Of a stretch of DNA of 64,000 bases, positions 23,242 to 34,992 are shown piece after piece. Source of the stretch: Schizophyllum amplum (Eukaryota > Basidiomycota > Agaricomycetes > Agaricales > Schizophyllaceae); contig VDMD01000001.1 in assembly GCA_007026445.1 (NCBI GenBank), positions 2,480,001-2,544,000 on the forward strand, given 5' to 3'. The position numbers and the translations under genes are program-made. Under the pieces are notes generated by a model, which saw only the letters and a program-made list of their open reading frames with translations, was not told the DNA's origin and did no database searches. Numbering within the stretch: position 1 is the stretch's first letter; each line of letters opens with the position of its first letter.

Positions 23242-24484
23242 ATGGAGCAATTACGGTACCTAGGCGCCCTCGAGGGACACAAGGGATGGATCACCGCCAT
23301 CGCGACGTCGTCCGAGAACCCGGACATGATCCTCACCGCGTCCCGAGGTATATACCTCTCCTTTCCCGCGCGATCCCAGCTCAAGTAGCGCCCAGACAAG
23401 ACGATCATTGTCTGGCAGCTCACTCGCGACGATGAGTCCTACGGTTACCCCAAGCGCATCCTCCACGGCCACAACCACTTTGTCTCCGATGTCGTTATCT
23501 CCTCCGACGGCCAGTTCGCGCTCTCTTCGTCTTGGGACCACACCCTGCGCTTGTGGGACCTCAATACCGGTCTCACCACGCGTCGCTTTGTTGGCCACAA
23601 GTCCGATGTCCTGTCTGTCAGCTTCAGCGCGGACAACAGGCAAATCGTCTCTGGCTCGCGCGACAAGACGATCAAGCTGTGGAATACCCTTGGCGAGTGC
23701 AAGTACGACATCAAGGAGGATGGCCATTCTGAGTGGTACGTGACTACACGGTCGGACGCAATAATTGTACCAACAATCCCTCAGGGTCTCCTGCGTGCGC
23801 TTCAGCCCCAACGTCATGAACCCGGTGATCGTGTCCTGCGGGTGGGACAAGGTCGTCAAGGTGAGGCTTGCGTCCACAAATCATCGTCATGATGCATTAT
23901 CTATATATTTGCTACTTCAGAGGGCAATCGCCCTATGAGACTACATTTCCACCAAGATCTCTGAACTTCATACCATCCGCGATCCTTGCGAATGCACGCT
24001 AACATCATCTCGTTCAGGTCTGGGAACTCTCGAAGTTCAAGTTGAAGACCAACCACTACGGCCACACCGGCTACGTCAACACCATCTCCGTCTCCCCCGA
24101 TGGCTCCCTCGCCGCCTCGGGCGGCAAGGACGGTATTACCATGCTTTGGGACCTCAACGAGGGCAAGCACCTCTACTCCCTCGAGGCTGGCGACGTCGTC
24201 AACGCCCTCGTCTTCTCCCCCAACCGCTACTGGCTATGCGCCGCCACGACCAAATGCGTCAAGATCTTCGACCTTGAGAGCAAGTCAGTACCGCATGCTC
24301 TGCCTATTATAACCACGCTGACATTCACCTCAGGTCGATCGTGGACGAGCTCATCCCCCAATTCGACGTGCCCGAGGGCGCACGCCAGCCGGAGTGCGTG
24401 TCCATCGCCTGGTCTGCCGACGGCCAGACCCTCTTTGCCGGGTTCACGGACAACAAGCTCCGTGTCTGGACCGTCATCTCATAA
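23242..24484 (+). CDS. CPC2: RACK1 orthologue (Cpc2/Asc1), small-ribosomal-subunit WD40 protein
   Basis: Five exons encode a seven-bladed WD40 protein of about 315 residues: [112 protein letters not shown] and [19 protein letters not shown] is at 24482-24484. The RACK1-typical GHxxxV/WD spacing and the DKTIxxW repeats are intact. It sits on the 40S head near the mRNA exit and scaffolds signalling proteins. Most introns are 45-55 nt, but intron 3 (23861-24017) is 157 nt because it carries the U24 snoRNA. A divergent partner lies 0.5 kb upstream. Confidence 0.97.
23884..23970 (+). ncRNA. snR24: C/D box snoRNA U24 (snR24) inside RACK1 intron 3
   Basis: The long RACK1 intron contains a box C-like ATGATGC (23889-23895) and box D CTGA (23961-23964). 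Two guide blocks match U24 in yeast and human: ATATTTGCTACT just before a D'-like TTCAG, and CCACCAAGATCT just before box D. The two blocks are complementary to adjacent parts of the conserved 25S/28S segment around AGATCTTGGTGG and AGTAGCAAATAT. U24 directs 2'-O-methylation there (yeast C1437, C1449 and G1450). A C'-like ATGAGAC lies between. Yeast snR24 also sits in the intron of ASC1, the RACK1 gene, so host and guest both agree. Exact ends are estimates; no terminal stem is clear. Confidence 0.92.
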
Positions 24485-24853
24485 AACGCCAGACATGGTG
24501 GGTGACATGGGAGCTGTTGTCGATGCTATATTGTTGTGTTGTACACTTACATATGTACGCTACCTTACCTCAAAATTCAGTGCGCTGCAGAGCACTGGTT
24601 TCAAACTCACTTGCGTGTCACTTGAAGACTTGTCTCTGTGTGGCAACGTGCAGGTCACGGAGCATGTAGAACGCGAATCTGGCAGTCTTCAATTACGCTG
24701 GTCATACTAAGTACGATCACGATCGATGAAAGATCAGTGCACGTGAAGACGCGTCGCGTCTCCCTCGAGTCCTCCTCACAATTACGACTTAAACGACGCC
24801 TCCATTGTCTGCCTAAGCACACCTCCAAGAATCAGCAGAAGTGTCTCCCCTCG
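24485..24853. other. Intergenic region RACK1 / acidic protein
   Basis: RACK1 3' flank and promoter of the next plus-strand gene. No motif or gene recognised. Confidence 0.5.
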
Positions 24854-25911
24854 ATGGCTGATAACTTTACGAAGCTACTAGTGGTATGTTCTCTGCTCGC
24901 TTGCTGCGTCATCACGTTCAACTGGCTGTAGGACCGCTACCCCGTTTACAGGGCACAATATCCCCAACACGGGAGACGGTGGCGCCAGCAGCGCATCCTG
25001 CAAGAGTTCTGGGAAAATCCGACGCGGGTCATCGATGTGTCGATGGATGCTGTGAGTCCGTCTACTCCAGCGTCAGCCGTTCGCGAACTCATAAGCTCTC
25101 TTTACAGGCAGATGCGGAGGACTTCTCAGAAGATCCGGACCCGTACGACTTTGCGGTCACAGACGGCCCCGAGGCGGGTGTCCTTATTCGCACCGACTTC
25201 TCCGACGATGCGGCCTTCCAGTCCTTCTGTACAGAGCTGAAGGAAGTCGAGCGGGAGCTCCTCGACTCCATGAAACCTGACGAGCCGATGCCTGCACCCA
25301 CCGTCGGCCCTTCAACGGCATCCGACACGCCTTCCGCCCCTCCACAATCAGCGGAGGACGAGGACGACTCGTCAGACGATGAAGGTGTCCTTCCGAGCGC
25401 CATCGTCCGCATCGTCGACCCATCGACCGACGCGCGCCCCTCCTTCCGCGAGGTCTTCCGAGACATCACCAACCTCACCGCCCTCCGCATGCTCAACGAG
25501 CCCGGCGTGCGCCCCGCACCCCCTGTCCCGCATGGCGGGAAGCGTATCGCGCAGCCGAATCGCCTCATCGAACGCGCGCGACTGCAAGAGGTGTACTCGG
25601 GCATGACGATCTGGATCTATGACCAGAAGAGTAACACCGACCGCTGTGCGCGGCTAGTCAACCAGCAGGGGGACGTATATGGGACGGCGACGTGAGTGCC
25701 TAGTAGTCGTCTCGTTTATAAAGTTGCGTACTGATGAGCGATGCAATACAGCGGGGATAGCTGGCGCGCGAGGGTTACCCATATTCCGGAGCTGCAGTTC
25801 AACATGACCTACATGGGTATGCAGATCAACTTCGGTGGGGAGGATAGGTATGATTATGCGGAGCGCAAAAGAAATCTAGACGAAGCAGATAATATCCCTG
25901 CTTCGTTGTAG
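24854..25911 (+). CDS. Uncharacterised acidic protein
   Basis: I do not recognise a known family. Four exons start MADNFTKLLV and DRYPVYRAQYPQ (intron 24884-24931). Next are QQRILQEFWENPTRVIDVS and, after another intron, a long acidic exon (ADAEDFSEDPDPYDFAV, DEDDSSDDEG) leading to a more globular C-terminal part: SFREVFRDITNLTALRML, RLQEVYSGMTIWIYDQ, THIPELQFNMTYMGMQ. A final intron near 25692 precedes the last exon, which ends NIPASL at TAG 25909-25911. It has no signal peptide or membrane helix. The product is about 300 residues. Clean splice sites and codon-like composition make it a real gene; its function is unknown. Confidence 0.7.
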
Positions 25912-26395
25912 ATACGGACAGGTACTACGCTACTTCGCCTAATCTTCATCATGTGCCAGAGCGTGTGCACAGTCAATCGAGGCTTCCCTGTGCACCGGAT
26001 GCTACTTACTGAGTCTGGACAGTAACCCGCGGTTCTCAAACAAAGAGTAGCATCAATTCTCGTACGCGACCTTCGAACTCGGACGTTGAACGTCGAACGT
26101 TTACCCCCGAAACGACCAGACAGACACAGGCATGAATAACAGAGAAACATCGCATACAAGCCTAGGTACATATCAAGTACCCATAAGACACCTTAATTGT
26201 GTTACATGGCGTTGCACGCCCACCTGCGACTTCGCAGGCAGTAAAATACACATAAAACAGTTCACAAAAACACTTGGCTCTTTCGATGAGCACATAAAAG
26301 TAGCGGTCCGTTAGCTCATTCACTTTTCTTGCGTCGTGCCCTGCCGGACAATTCGCCGATGTCCAGGTGGACGATTACAACCACCCGGACGCCCG
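25912..26395. other. Convergent 3' region
   Basis: 3' flanks of the acidic-protein gene (+) and the Zn2Cys6 regulator (-). AT-richer than its surroundings near 26140-26300. No gene seen. Confidence 0.5.
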
Positions 26396-29139
26396 TCACC
26401 ATGCTTCGGGCATCGGCACCTGATCGCCAGTCCACCCATTGGTGCCCGTCATATTCAGGAAGATGCCGTCCGACCCATTGACAGGCAAGCCCAGGTCCGT
26501 CAGGCTCTGCGCAAGCATCATCAGCAAACGGCTCATTGCACGCCACCACGGGACACTCACCTGCTCCTGCAACCACGGCGGGATCGCACTGGGGCTGAAG
26601 AATCCGCGCTCCGCCGGCCACACAATCCCCAGCTCCTCCATCGAGAACGGCTGTGGAAGAGCCGGGTCGACGTATGTCGGGCTCATTATCATATTCTCTG
26701 CGAACTGTGGCGCCTGCATCAGCGCCGGAGGCGCCGTCGCGGCGCCGCCCGCCAGCCCGACCTTGCGACGCAGATTCGCTAGCATGATGCGCAGGGTCAG
26801 CGCGTACCGCTCCGCCGCAACATCACTGAGCAGCTGGCTGAGCTGCTCGACCTGGCTGATGATCTGTACGAGGTCGAGCTCGCCCGGGAACAGGTTCGCC
26901 ATCTTCAGCAGGAAGAGGCCCGAGAACGCTGCGGTCACGAGGCTGTCATGCACGGCATAGCGCAAGGCGGCGCGGTACTCCGGTGACGAGAGGAAGATGT
27001 GCAGGCAGGTCGATGCGGCGTCCTTGGCCTGGAAGGCGAGCTCGCGCTGCTCGAAGGGCATCTTGTCCCAGGAGACGCCACGGAGGGCGACGCAGACGAG
27101 CCAGAGCTTGGCGTAGTGCAGTTCGCCGGCAAGGATCTTGTGCAGGAGGGAGTTGTCGTCCATGCTTTGGCGGTGCAGCTCGTTGCAGTCTTCCCACCAC
27201 TTGTCAAGGGCAACGTTTGCGCGGCGGATGAAGGACAGCGTCCCATGATTTACCTCGTTCATGGGCGCCAGGGTCTCGTATATTTGCGCTGAGCGAGGGT
27301 GCTTTAGCAAGACCTGGAATGGCGTACAGGAGCGACTTACTCTTCTGGGCGATTAATTCGACGAGGGCGACAAGCCTGACATCCGTGGGAGACGCCATAG
27401 GGTGCTTCAGCAGCAGGCGGCAGTGGCGGATCGAGCTCTCGTCCCGAAGCACAATGGGGCGGCCCGTTCCCAGGCTCATCTGATGATCGAACCAGTAGAG
27501 GCAGAGCCAGATGCGCGCGGACACCACGAGATCGCGCTCTTCGTCGTCGGTTCGCTGCTTGGAATCGTCCGCGAGCTTCTCGAGAGCGCGGTGTAGGCCG
27601 AGGTCGAGGGCCATCCGCATAGCGTGGCCACTGGGGAGCCAGCCGTTGGTGCTCCATGCGGCGAGGAGCAGCATGCCTGGACCGACGTGAGCTTCTTCAT
27701 GGGACCGAGGCTTGGCAGAACCGACCTTGGACTGCTTCTTTGCGCACAACGGGCCCGAAAAGCGACGAGCGAGCGATGCCTTGCGCCTCTTCCAAACACT
27801 TGTAAAACGTGGGGCTCAGCGGACCATTGCCGCTACGAATCTTGCCCGCGACAGCCAGGACAGCATCAAAGGTCCACGGCGTGCGCTCCATTAGACTCTC
27901 GTACGTGTCGTACATGGGGTCAAACAGCGGGATGAAGAGATGGCATCCCGAAAAGAAACTAGACATCGTGAGTCTTGATCTACATATGCTCGCCGACAAC
28001 CTACATGTTGTACAGCTCGCGCGCCTCCGTGTCGGTGACCAGCCCCTATTGAGAGTGAGTCATGTTCAGATAGGAAATAGGGTTACTCACTTTCTCGACG
28101 ACGTGAGGGAATGCGTTGCGTGGGATGGGCTCAGCACGCTTGCGCTTCTTGACACGGGGCCCAGAGGAAGTGACGGCAGCCGCCTCGGCGGCGGCATTGG
28201 CCAAGCCCTGCAATGCCTCGATAGGGGCGTTCAGGCTCGAACGAGGGAGTGTGTCCTCGGACTCGTCATCGCTCGACGGCGCGGTGCTTGGGACGATCCC
28301 GTAGGTCGCGTACTTGTGCGGCTGCATGGGAGAGTCAGGATCGGTACCGCAAAGGGAGGTCACGGGACGAACCGGGGGCGCAAAGCCTGGCAACGGGGGA
28401 AAGTCACCGCGGGGGCGGTCGCTGTCGAACCCGTTCCGGGGCGGCGGCGGCGGTGGGAACGGGCCATCGCGGTGCGGCGGGGCGGGAGCGGGGAAAAGCG
28501 GACCGGGCGGGGGCATGCTGCCGGGGGCTGAGTTGGGGGGAGGCGCTGGGCCACCCTGGACGGCGTGCAGGATGCGATCGAGGGATGTCTGCAGGCCGAT
28601 CATCTGACTCTGCATGACCTGCAGGACTGTTAGCTTGGGGGACGCGATGGATGCGGGGGAAACGCACCACATATTGACTCTCGAGGCGGGAAAGGCGTCT
28701 GGGCGGGGGTCAGCAGCAGCCAGTGAGCCAAGGGGCGGGCGACGCACTCGACACTGGGCCCGTTAAACGGAGTCCCTTTCTTGTCTGGTTTCTCGAACAC
28801 GCACGGGGTGCCGCTGAGCTGACAGCGTCTGCAAGGCGCCTGCGGGGGGCCGACGGCCCGGTGAGCGGGCAGCGGGGCGCGATAAAGAGAAAATGACTTG
28901 CCTCGCCCTCTCCCTCGCATCTGTTCTTGCCCTTGCGACACGCCGTGCAGGCGCGCGCCCCCCGCTTCGGAATATGAGACTGGCCTGGCTGCAGCGGTGT
29001 CTGCGGGAGCCCTTGGGGAGGCGCCGGGCCGCTCATCATCGCCATGCCCCCATCGTTCCCGTTCGTCCGGCGACGCTTGGCTGAGCCGCCGCCGTCGGAA
29101 CCATTGGATATGGCGGATGCGGTCGGGCTGAGCGACATG
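26396..29139 (-). CDS. Zn2Cys6 fungal-specific transcription factor
   Basis: The N-terminus (ATG about 29139) is low-complexity, then gives the binuclear zinc cluster ARACTACRKGKNRCEGEGE joined to APCRRCQLSGTPCVF. All six cysteines are present. The join requires a GC-AG intron (28840-28901, donor GAG/GCAAGT). A short coiled coil follows (RLSRLESQYVVMQSQMIGL), then a Pro-rich stretch. The fungal-specific middle homology domain follows with LFDPMYDTYESLMERTPW, GWLPSGHAMRMALDLGLHRAL, WLCLYWFDHQMSLGTGRP and LRYAVHDSLVTAAFSGLF. It ends DQVPMPEAW at TGA 26396-26398. It is a nuclear activator or repressor with unknown targets, and no metabolic cluster flanks it. An extra upstream exon is possible, because an in-frame open stretch (SANLDGTQYFNEGG) precedes the chosen ATG. 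Confidence 0.9.
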
Positions 29140-31472
29140 CCCCCCTCGTTGAAGTACTGAGTTCCGTCCAGATTGGCTGACTGCGGGGGATCCTGCTCGT
29201 CGGCCGCGGGATGCAGACGCTTTCAATCTCAACCGTCTCACCGCCCGGCAATCGCTCCGGTTTACCACGTGCAACTCGTGCCTGCTTCCCACGCTATCAA
29301 CGTTCAACAACAACAGACGTAAACTCGGTGTGCTCAGGCGGAGCGCTCACTCGCGGCGCCCTCCACTTTATCCGGCCGTAATCACCGAATGTTCATTGTG
29401 CTCACAAACTGTATCGCTTTCTATCTTTGCGCCAATCGCCCCAGTCTTCTCCAGGAACGTCCACCATTCACTCATCACAAGACAGCGTCACTGTCGTTCA
29501 TCGGAAAGAAGAACACGGCCGATATCTCCACAGAAAGGCCCCTTGCTTCTATACACGAGAGCTTGCACACGCTCATCATGGACGTGAAGTCTACATATTC
29601 TGCCGGTCTTGCGAGTCTCCCCGCATCGAGCAGTGGCACTTGCCGAACCCCAACACCCGCAAAGTCCGGACAGTTTTCCACTCCATCCCACGCGCCCTCG
29701 ACGATATAACTCGCGGGGCCCTCGCCTAATAGTAACAGAGCATCGCGGACCCAACGCGGACCGCTGAATGTCCGCCAACGCAGCTGATCCCGCCCAACGC
29801 GTGCCCGCGGGGCTGCATACTAAACCATTCCAGCCCTCTAGCGAAAGAAGCGCGCTGTAGGTCTTTGCAGTCCGCGTGAGGACCTTGACCGCAGCAGCGC
29901 TCGTCGGGCTGCTCAAACCGCGTGGTACGTTCTATCGCAATGTTCGCCGTTGTCTTCTGACCCCAGTATACGTGTTCGGTGGACGTGGGCTGCCAGTCGC
30001 ATGATCCTACCTTGGCGCGCTGCGCTTGAATTCTCGGTTCCATATGTGTTCCTGGTACAATGAACGACTGTATAGCTTCAGAACTTAGGAGGTCGGACCC
30101 TGGATGTCATTGCCGTTATGACGCTCGGCGAAAGCGACTATTCGCGCTGACAATGCGCTAAGGTCAAAGTATTCAAACCCAGGGCCGTCCTCATCTTGCA
30201 ACTGTCTTTATCTGCGAACGCCAGCTACCTGCGCGCCTCGAACGCAGGACAGCGTCCTGAACCTGTATTGAACTAATGCGCGTCCAACTGGGTATGGCTC
30301 ATGTTCTGTTTAAGTTCATACTTACCTTCAGCACCCCTCTCCCCGTGCATTCATATGCTGTCCCCGTGCATTCAGGTCAGCCGACCCCTCAAAGTCTTGT
30401 CCGCTTATTTTCTTTGAATGTTCAGGCGCCATCCTCTGTCTGTTCCCCACCGTTATATCTAGTTCGTTCACCCCAGTGGTTCTGATATTCGAAGATGACC
30501 TGGCTACCTATGCTCAGTACGCCCGGTCGTCTTGAGCTGCCGCCTCGACGCATTCCTACTACGCGCCAAAATTGCATCTGCGAGACTCGGGAAAACTGAC
30601 CATTCTCAGTGCACCTCAATCTCGTGAGAACCAAGAAGAATCAGCGGCGTTGTTATTCTGGTGGCATTTCTTCAAGTATGTATGTTTGTACCTATAATCA
30701 ATATATAGCCGAGATGGGTACGGGGGGAGGGTGGAAGCGTCCATGTGCACAGCCGTGGCCAGAAACTCGTGTCCGAAAAGATATAGGAAACAAAGAGTCA
30801 GAAAGCAGCGAGTGGGAAAAAACGTGGGCGAGTAGCCAAAGAGAAAGAGATGAGCAGGATCAAGGCGGGAACAGCTAGAAGGAGAAGCAACAAGCAGACG
30901 ATCTGCAGGGATTCCCACCGCCACCAAAGGGACCGCGCGCGGGCATCGCAAGGCTAATGGCGCTCCCACCACCGCCACCTACTGGCGAGTATAGCCGCGA
31001 AGTATGCAGTAATGGTAGCGATAGCCTTGGATCACCACGGTGATGGCTTTCAGATCTACGGTCACAATAGCGCTGAGCTACCGCCGCGGGACCGCATATT
31101 GCATATGCTCATGTTGAACGAGAGCAGCTCCCCACTCGCTGCGCGTATGCGAGGGGTGGGCGTGCCATGAGTCGAATCCGGCCCATTGCTGAGAGAGGCG
31201 GCAGGCCGGTAGACGCGGTCATACGCAAGTAGGAAGGTGCGCTATGCGCTCGTCGGGTGGCCCGTCCCGAGGCGCACCCTCAACCTGCTGCCTGAGCGAG
31301 ATGACATGCTCACCAAGGCCGGCAAGACAGGGGGACTTAAATCCGACTCGTCGTGCCGCGCAGTTGTTGCAGAACCTTGCGGTCGCTGCTAAAATTCTTT
31401 GGTTCGCCGGATACGGCAAAGGAACGGCTGAGGTAGCCGTCATGCTGGTCGGTCGAGATTATGATGACGGCT
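29140..31472. other. Gene-poor 2.3-kb stretch
   Basis: Lies between the start of the Zn2Cys6 gene and the end of the C2H2 gene. Only short overlapping frames without motifs are present. A 14-nt direct repeat (TCCCCGTGCATTCA) occurs at 30340-30353 and 30361-30374. I see no tRNA, snRNA or transposon protein. It may be promoter, long 3' UTR or a non-coding transcript. Confidence 0.4.
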
Positions 31473-33169
31473 TTAGCCTGTCGTTGAAGACCCAGCCTCG
31501 TCACCGTCGCTTCCTTCTCTGGCACCATCACCCTGTATATCGCAGGACGCTGCTTTGCATTCGCCGTCTTTGACGTGCTTGGCGAGCGCATCTTTTCGGG
31601 CAAATTTTGTCTTGCAAGCCAGGCAAGGGAATTTGGCCTGCAGGTGGAAGCCTTGGATGTGCTTGGATATCGCGGATCTGTCACGGAAGCGATGCCCGCC
31701 TTTTCTGTAGCACTTGCCGATGTAGCAGATCATGTTGTCGCGGTCCACAACCTCTCGATGATGCTCCTTTGTATGGTCCGTGATCTCTGCACGCTCCCCC
31801 GACAATGGGAACCCGCAGCAAGTACCGTCTATCGTCTGTACGGGACAGTGGTAGCCGGACGGCGTTGTATGCGAGCAAGAGGACGTGCCTGTGGAAGGCG
31901 CAGGAACTGCCCATGGCACGAAAGCTGGTGCTCCGGAGGGCGCAGCCGAGGCGCTTGACATAGACGACGCGGAAGCAACAGCGCGTGCACGACGACGCGG
32001 TCTCGCTGCACGGGGAGGGTGTTCGGTTGTCGACAAAAGTGACTTTGCGCTCGTTGCAGGTTTCAGCGAACGATCACCAGACGAGCGCTGCGTTGGTAGG
32101 CGTCGTGTAGTTTGGTGACCTCCTTGGGGGACGTTAGAGGCATACCGCGCACGAGCACCCGCTGCGACGGGCGACTCAGAGCGATCATGTTGATGCACAT
32201 CTTCATAGTGAGGCAACCCCGGAGCAGGATATCCGGGCGGTGCGTGTCCGCCGGGGTACGAGAAGGGCGACTGAGCGGATTGAAAGCGCTGCGCGTCGGA
32301 GGGCACGAAGCCAGGAAGCGGGTCCATATGGGCGGGCGCTGAAGGCTGGGCATCCGTCCACGGCTGGTTCGCTGGGGAACCGCAGTAGTCCGATGTCAGA
32401 TTGAATGACGAAGTAGCCATGTTACCGTACTGCGACGGCATGTTCAATGAGTGTGAGTTCGGCGCGGAGTCGAAGTAGTCAGTGCCACCATTGGCGAACC
32501 CGCCAAATGGCGGGATGCGAGTGTCAAGACCTACACCAGTAAGATCAACTTGAGCGTAGTCATAGTTCAAACCACCACTGGCGTGACAGGGTACCACGGC
32601 GGGCTCGGGATACAGGTTCTGGGAGCCCGAAGGTGAGAAATCTGGAGCACGGGACTGAAGAAATCGATGATCAGCCGCGCCCAGAGCAAACGCTGGCAAA
32701 ACACGCACCACTGGTCGCCACGGTACCCCCATAATATCATACTCGCGCCCAAATCCCGAGTCTGAAGCTTGCCCTCGGCCTTGGGTGTCTTGGTAATAGC
32801 ATGATGTTGTGGCAGGGATGCCGAAGTGGCCTGGGTCATATTGACTCGTATCCGTGTCCGTGCATATGCCACGGGGATCGTGGTGATAGTCTTGCGCGGC
32901 ATGACCGCTGTCGAGATTGAAGTCATCGCCGTACTGTTGCAGCGGCAGGCCGTTGTTCAGCGAAATGTCGAACGTGTTGACGAGGCCGCGGCTGTGATTC
33001 CCGGGCAAAGGACTGTCCAAGGCGTTCGTGAAGGCGCAGCCGTTCTCGCCGTCGAACTGAGTGTTCCCCCGCTGAAGGTCCCAGTGCAGACCTTCGTGAA
33101 TTTTGGTTCCTCTAGGAAGAAGGCGTCAGAGCCAGCGATGGACCAGGACAAGCAAAGCACATACGGCAT
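31473..33169 (-). CDS. C2H2-type zinc-finger protein
   Basis: The long exon ends at TGA/31473 with an atypical zinc-finger array. It comprises a Cys-rich first unit (CPVQTIDGTCCGFPL with TDHTKEHH), a second with C-x4-C (ICYIGKC) and SAISKHIQGFH, and a third C2HC unit (FPCLACKTKF, ALAKHVKDGEC). Upstream is a long Gly/Tyr/Pro/Asp-rich region and a basic RAARPRRRARAV patch that could be a nuclear signal. The start is a 5-nt first exon: ATGCC then a GTATGT donor (33164) and an acceptor at 33113. It continues in frame as M-P-G-T-K-I-H-E-G-L-H-W-D. The product is about 550 residues and probably a DNA-binding regulator, target unknown. The micro-exon is inference; without it the frame has no ATG. 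Confidence 0.75.
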
Positions 33170-34883
33170 GTTCAGGATGAGACTTGGGTGGCAGATACGA
33201 CAGATATATGCTGTCAAAAGCTGGGAATATGATACTGTCGATTTGAGTTGTGGCAAAATGTAAAATGCAGGGTAAGCCGTTCAATGCGATGCAGGAGGAA
33301 GGTGCGAAAGCAGAAGGCGAAAGGCAAAGCGGCTGATCTCAAGGTCAACCGAAAACGTGACCGCACAACTCGAAGCGGGCCCGCGTTTGGGATCAAGCCT
33401 TGTTTGTCTTCTGCGGCCGTGTTCATGTGGCGTCGTGTCGCGTATAGGACAAACGTGAGCGTCACCCAGCAGAGACGCACAAGACAGCTACGCGATAGAT
33501 CCTTGTGATATTCTCTTTTCGGCATGCAAAGGATTCCTGATTCACGACTCAGACGCGAGTCCTGGCGATTATTGTGAAGTCGAGTACGTACATGGATTCT
33601 CCCACGTTCGACCTCTCTTCTCAAATGCCGTTGTCAATGGCCTGCTTTTGTGGCTCTGTGGCATTCTCGTTATCAGGCGGAGGCCCTTCGCTCGCGGAGT
33701 AGACCCTGTGGCATGGGACGGGCCGTACGATGCCACAGTCAAAATTGTCTGGTACAGTATCAACGGCGGGCGATACAAAGGTAGGCAGTGGCTGGACGAA
33801 CCGGAGCGCTGCCACGTCCCTACGTCTCTCTTGCAGCTAGACGGTGGTCGTTCAGTACCCCATCCTTGCTGATCGGTCGTCGCGTCCTCGCACTTGTCTC
33901 GCTATGCGAGTTAGGCATCGTCTGTTTCCGTCTTCGCTTCTCATTAGAGTGCTTCCACATGCAGACGCCTAGGTCGAGTCCTGCTCCTTGCCATACGGCG
34001 AAGCGGCTGGGACATTCTTCTGCAAAGGACGGGTACTTGCATGGTACGCCAGTCTACGGCCCTCAGCAATCACATCGCACCTGAGCATTTCAGAAGATCC
34101 GTCAATTTATCATGACAGAATAGCTACTAAGTCAGACGATTCGACGTGAACTGTTTCTTGTTCTGTCTGCAGGTGTGTGAGCGAATCTGACCATCGATCA
34201 AAAGTGACTGCATACCCACCTGAAGAAAAGATGACACGGCGTCAGAGTTCAACAGAGGCACGCTTATGAGGGCATACACTGCTGGAGAACGCGCAACATA
34301 GGGCCCGTCGATGCTCTCTCGCGAGTCGCGAGCGAGCCTCCTTGCACGGCGATACGACCGTTTCCTCTCATCTATCATATTAGCATCCTAAAAGTTGCTT
34401 TGGGGACCTTTGTTCGCGCAAGATCCTTGACGCCGACTTTCGTTGATGAACTGTGAAGTTGAGCGACGTTGACGTTGAGCAACACATGCGTCGCATTAAT
34501 GTGGTGCGTTCCATCCCTCCCGATGCAGGGGCGGGCTGGGGGCGGGTGGGTTGAGCCTGGGTGGATATTGCAGACTTGCGCGTCACCACTCATCGCCTGT
34601 ACTTAGATCTTCGTGCGGAGAAAATTCGTGAATGGGCGCAGGACGCGAGGGCAGTCGATGACGGTGCAAAAATCCTGCATTCAGCCACGGCATGCGACGC
34701 CGGCCGCGGCAGCTGCGGCAGTGAGCGGCTTCTAACCCGATCCTCCGTTTAGCCTCAAGGTTTGCCATCATGATCCGGCGTCACAAGAACGCGGGGACCT
34801 ATCCGCCATAACACGACCATACAACGCGTTCGTGCTGAGCTCTTCCCATTCCAATCCGGTGTCTACCACTGAATCAACTGAGT
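33170..34883. other. Gene-poor stretch upstream of the C2H2 gene
   Basis: Contains the C2H2 promoter and no gene I can support. An ATG at 33592 opens a 36-codon peptide (SMACFCGSVAFSLSG) with a faint GFA-like look, but it stops at 33702 and has no convincing continuation. Confidence 0.4.
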
Positions 34884-34888
34884 AAAAA
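34884..34888 (-). terminator. RNA polymerase III terminator of tRNA-Pro
   Basis: T5 run on the minus strand, one base after the tRNA discriminator. Confidence 0.7.
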
Positions 34889-34889
34889 C

Positions 34890-34992
34890 GGGCCCAGCCG
34901 GGAATTCAACCCGGGACCCCGTGCATCCAAAAGCTCGAAGATTCAAGCGGTCAACGCCCGAAGCACGTATCATACTGCTAGACCACTGAGCC
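34890..34992 (-). tRNA. tRNA-Pro (CGG) with intron of about 31 nt
   Basis: Minus strand. The acceptor GGCTCAG pairs with CTGGGCC (one G-U pair), plus discriminator C. The D arm holds GTCTAGCAGTATGAT. Anticodon stem CGTGC/GCACG frames loop TTCGGG...T with anticodon CGG. The intron sits one base 3' of the anticodon, the canonical site, at about 34916-34946. The T arm CCGGG-TTGAATT-CCCGG also supplies the B box. The mature length is 72 nt. A T5 terminator follows. Confidence 0.93.

Noticed and set aside
33592..33702. Short peptide with a GFA-like CFCGSVAFSLSG start
   Set aside because: Stops after 36 codons; no downstream exon continues a GFA fold.
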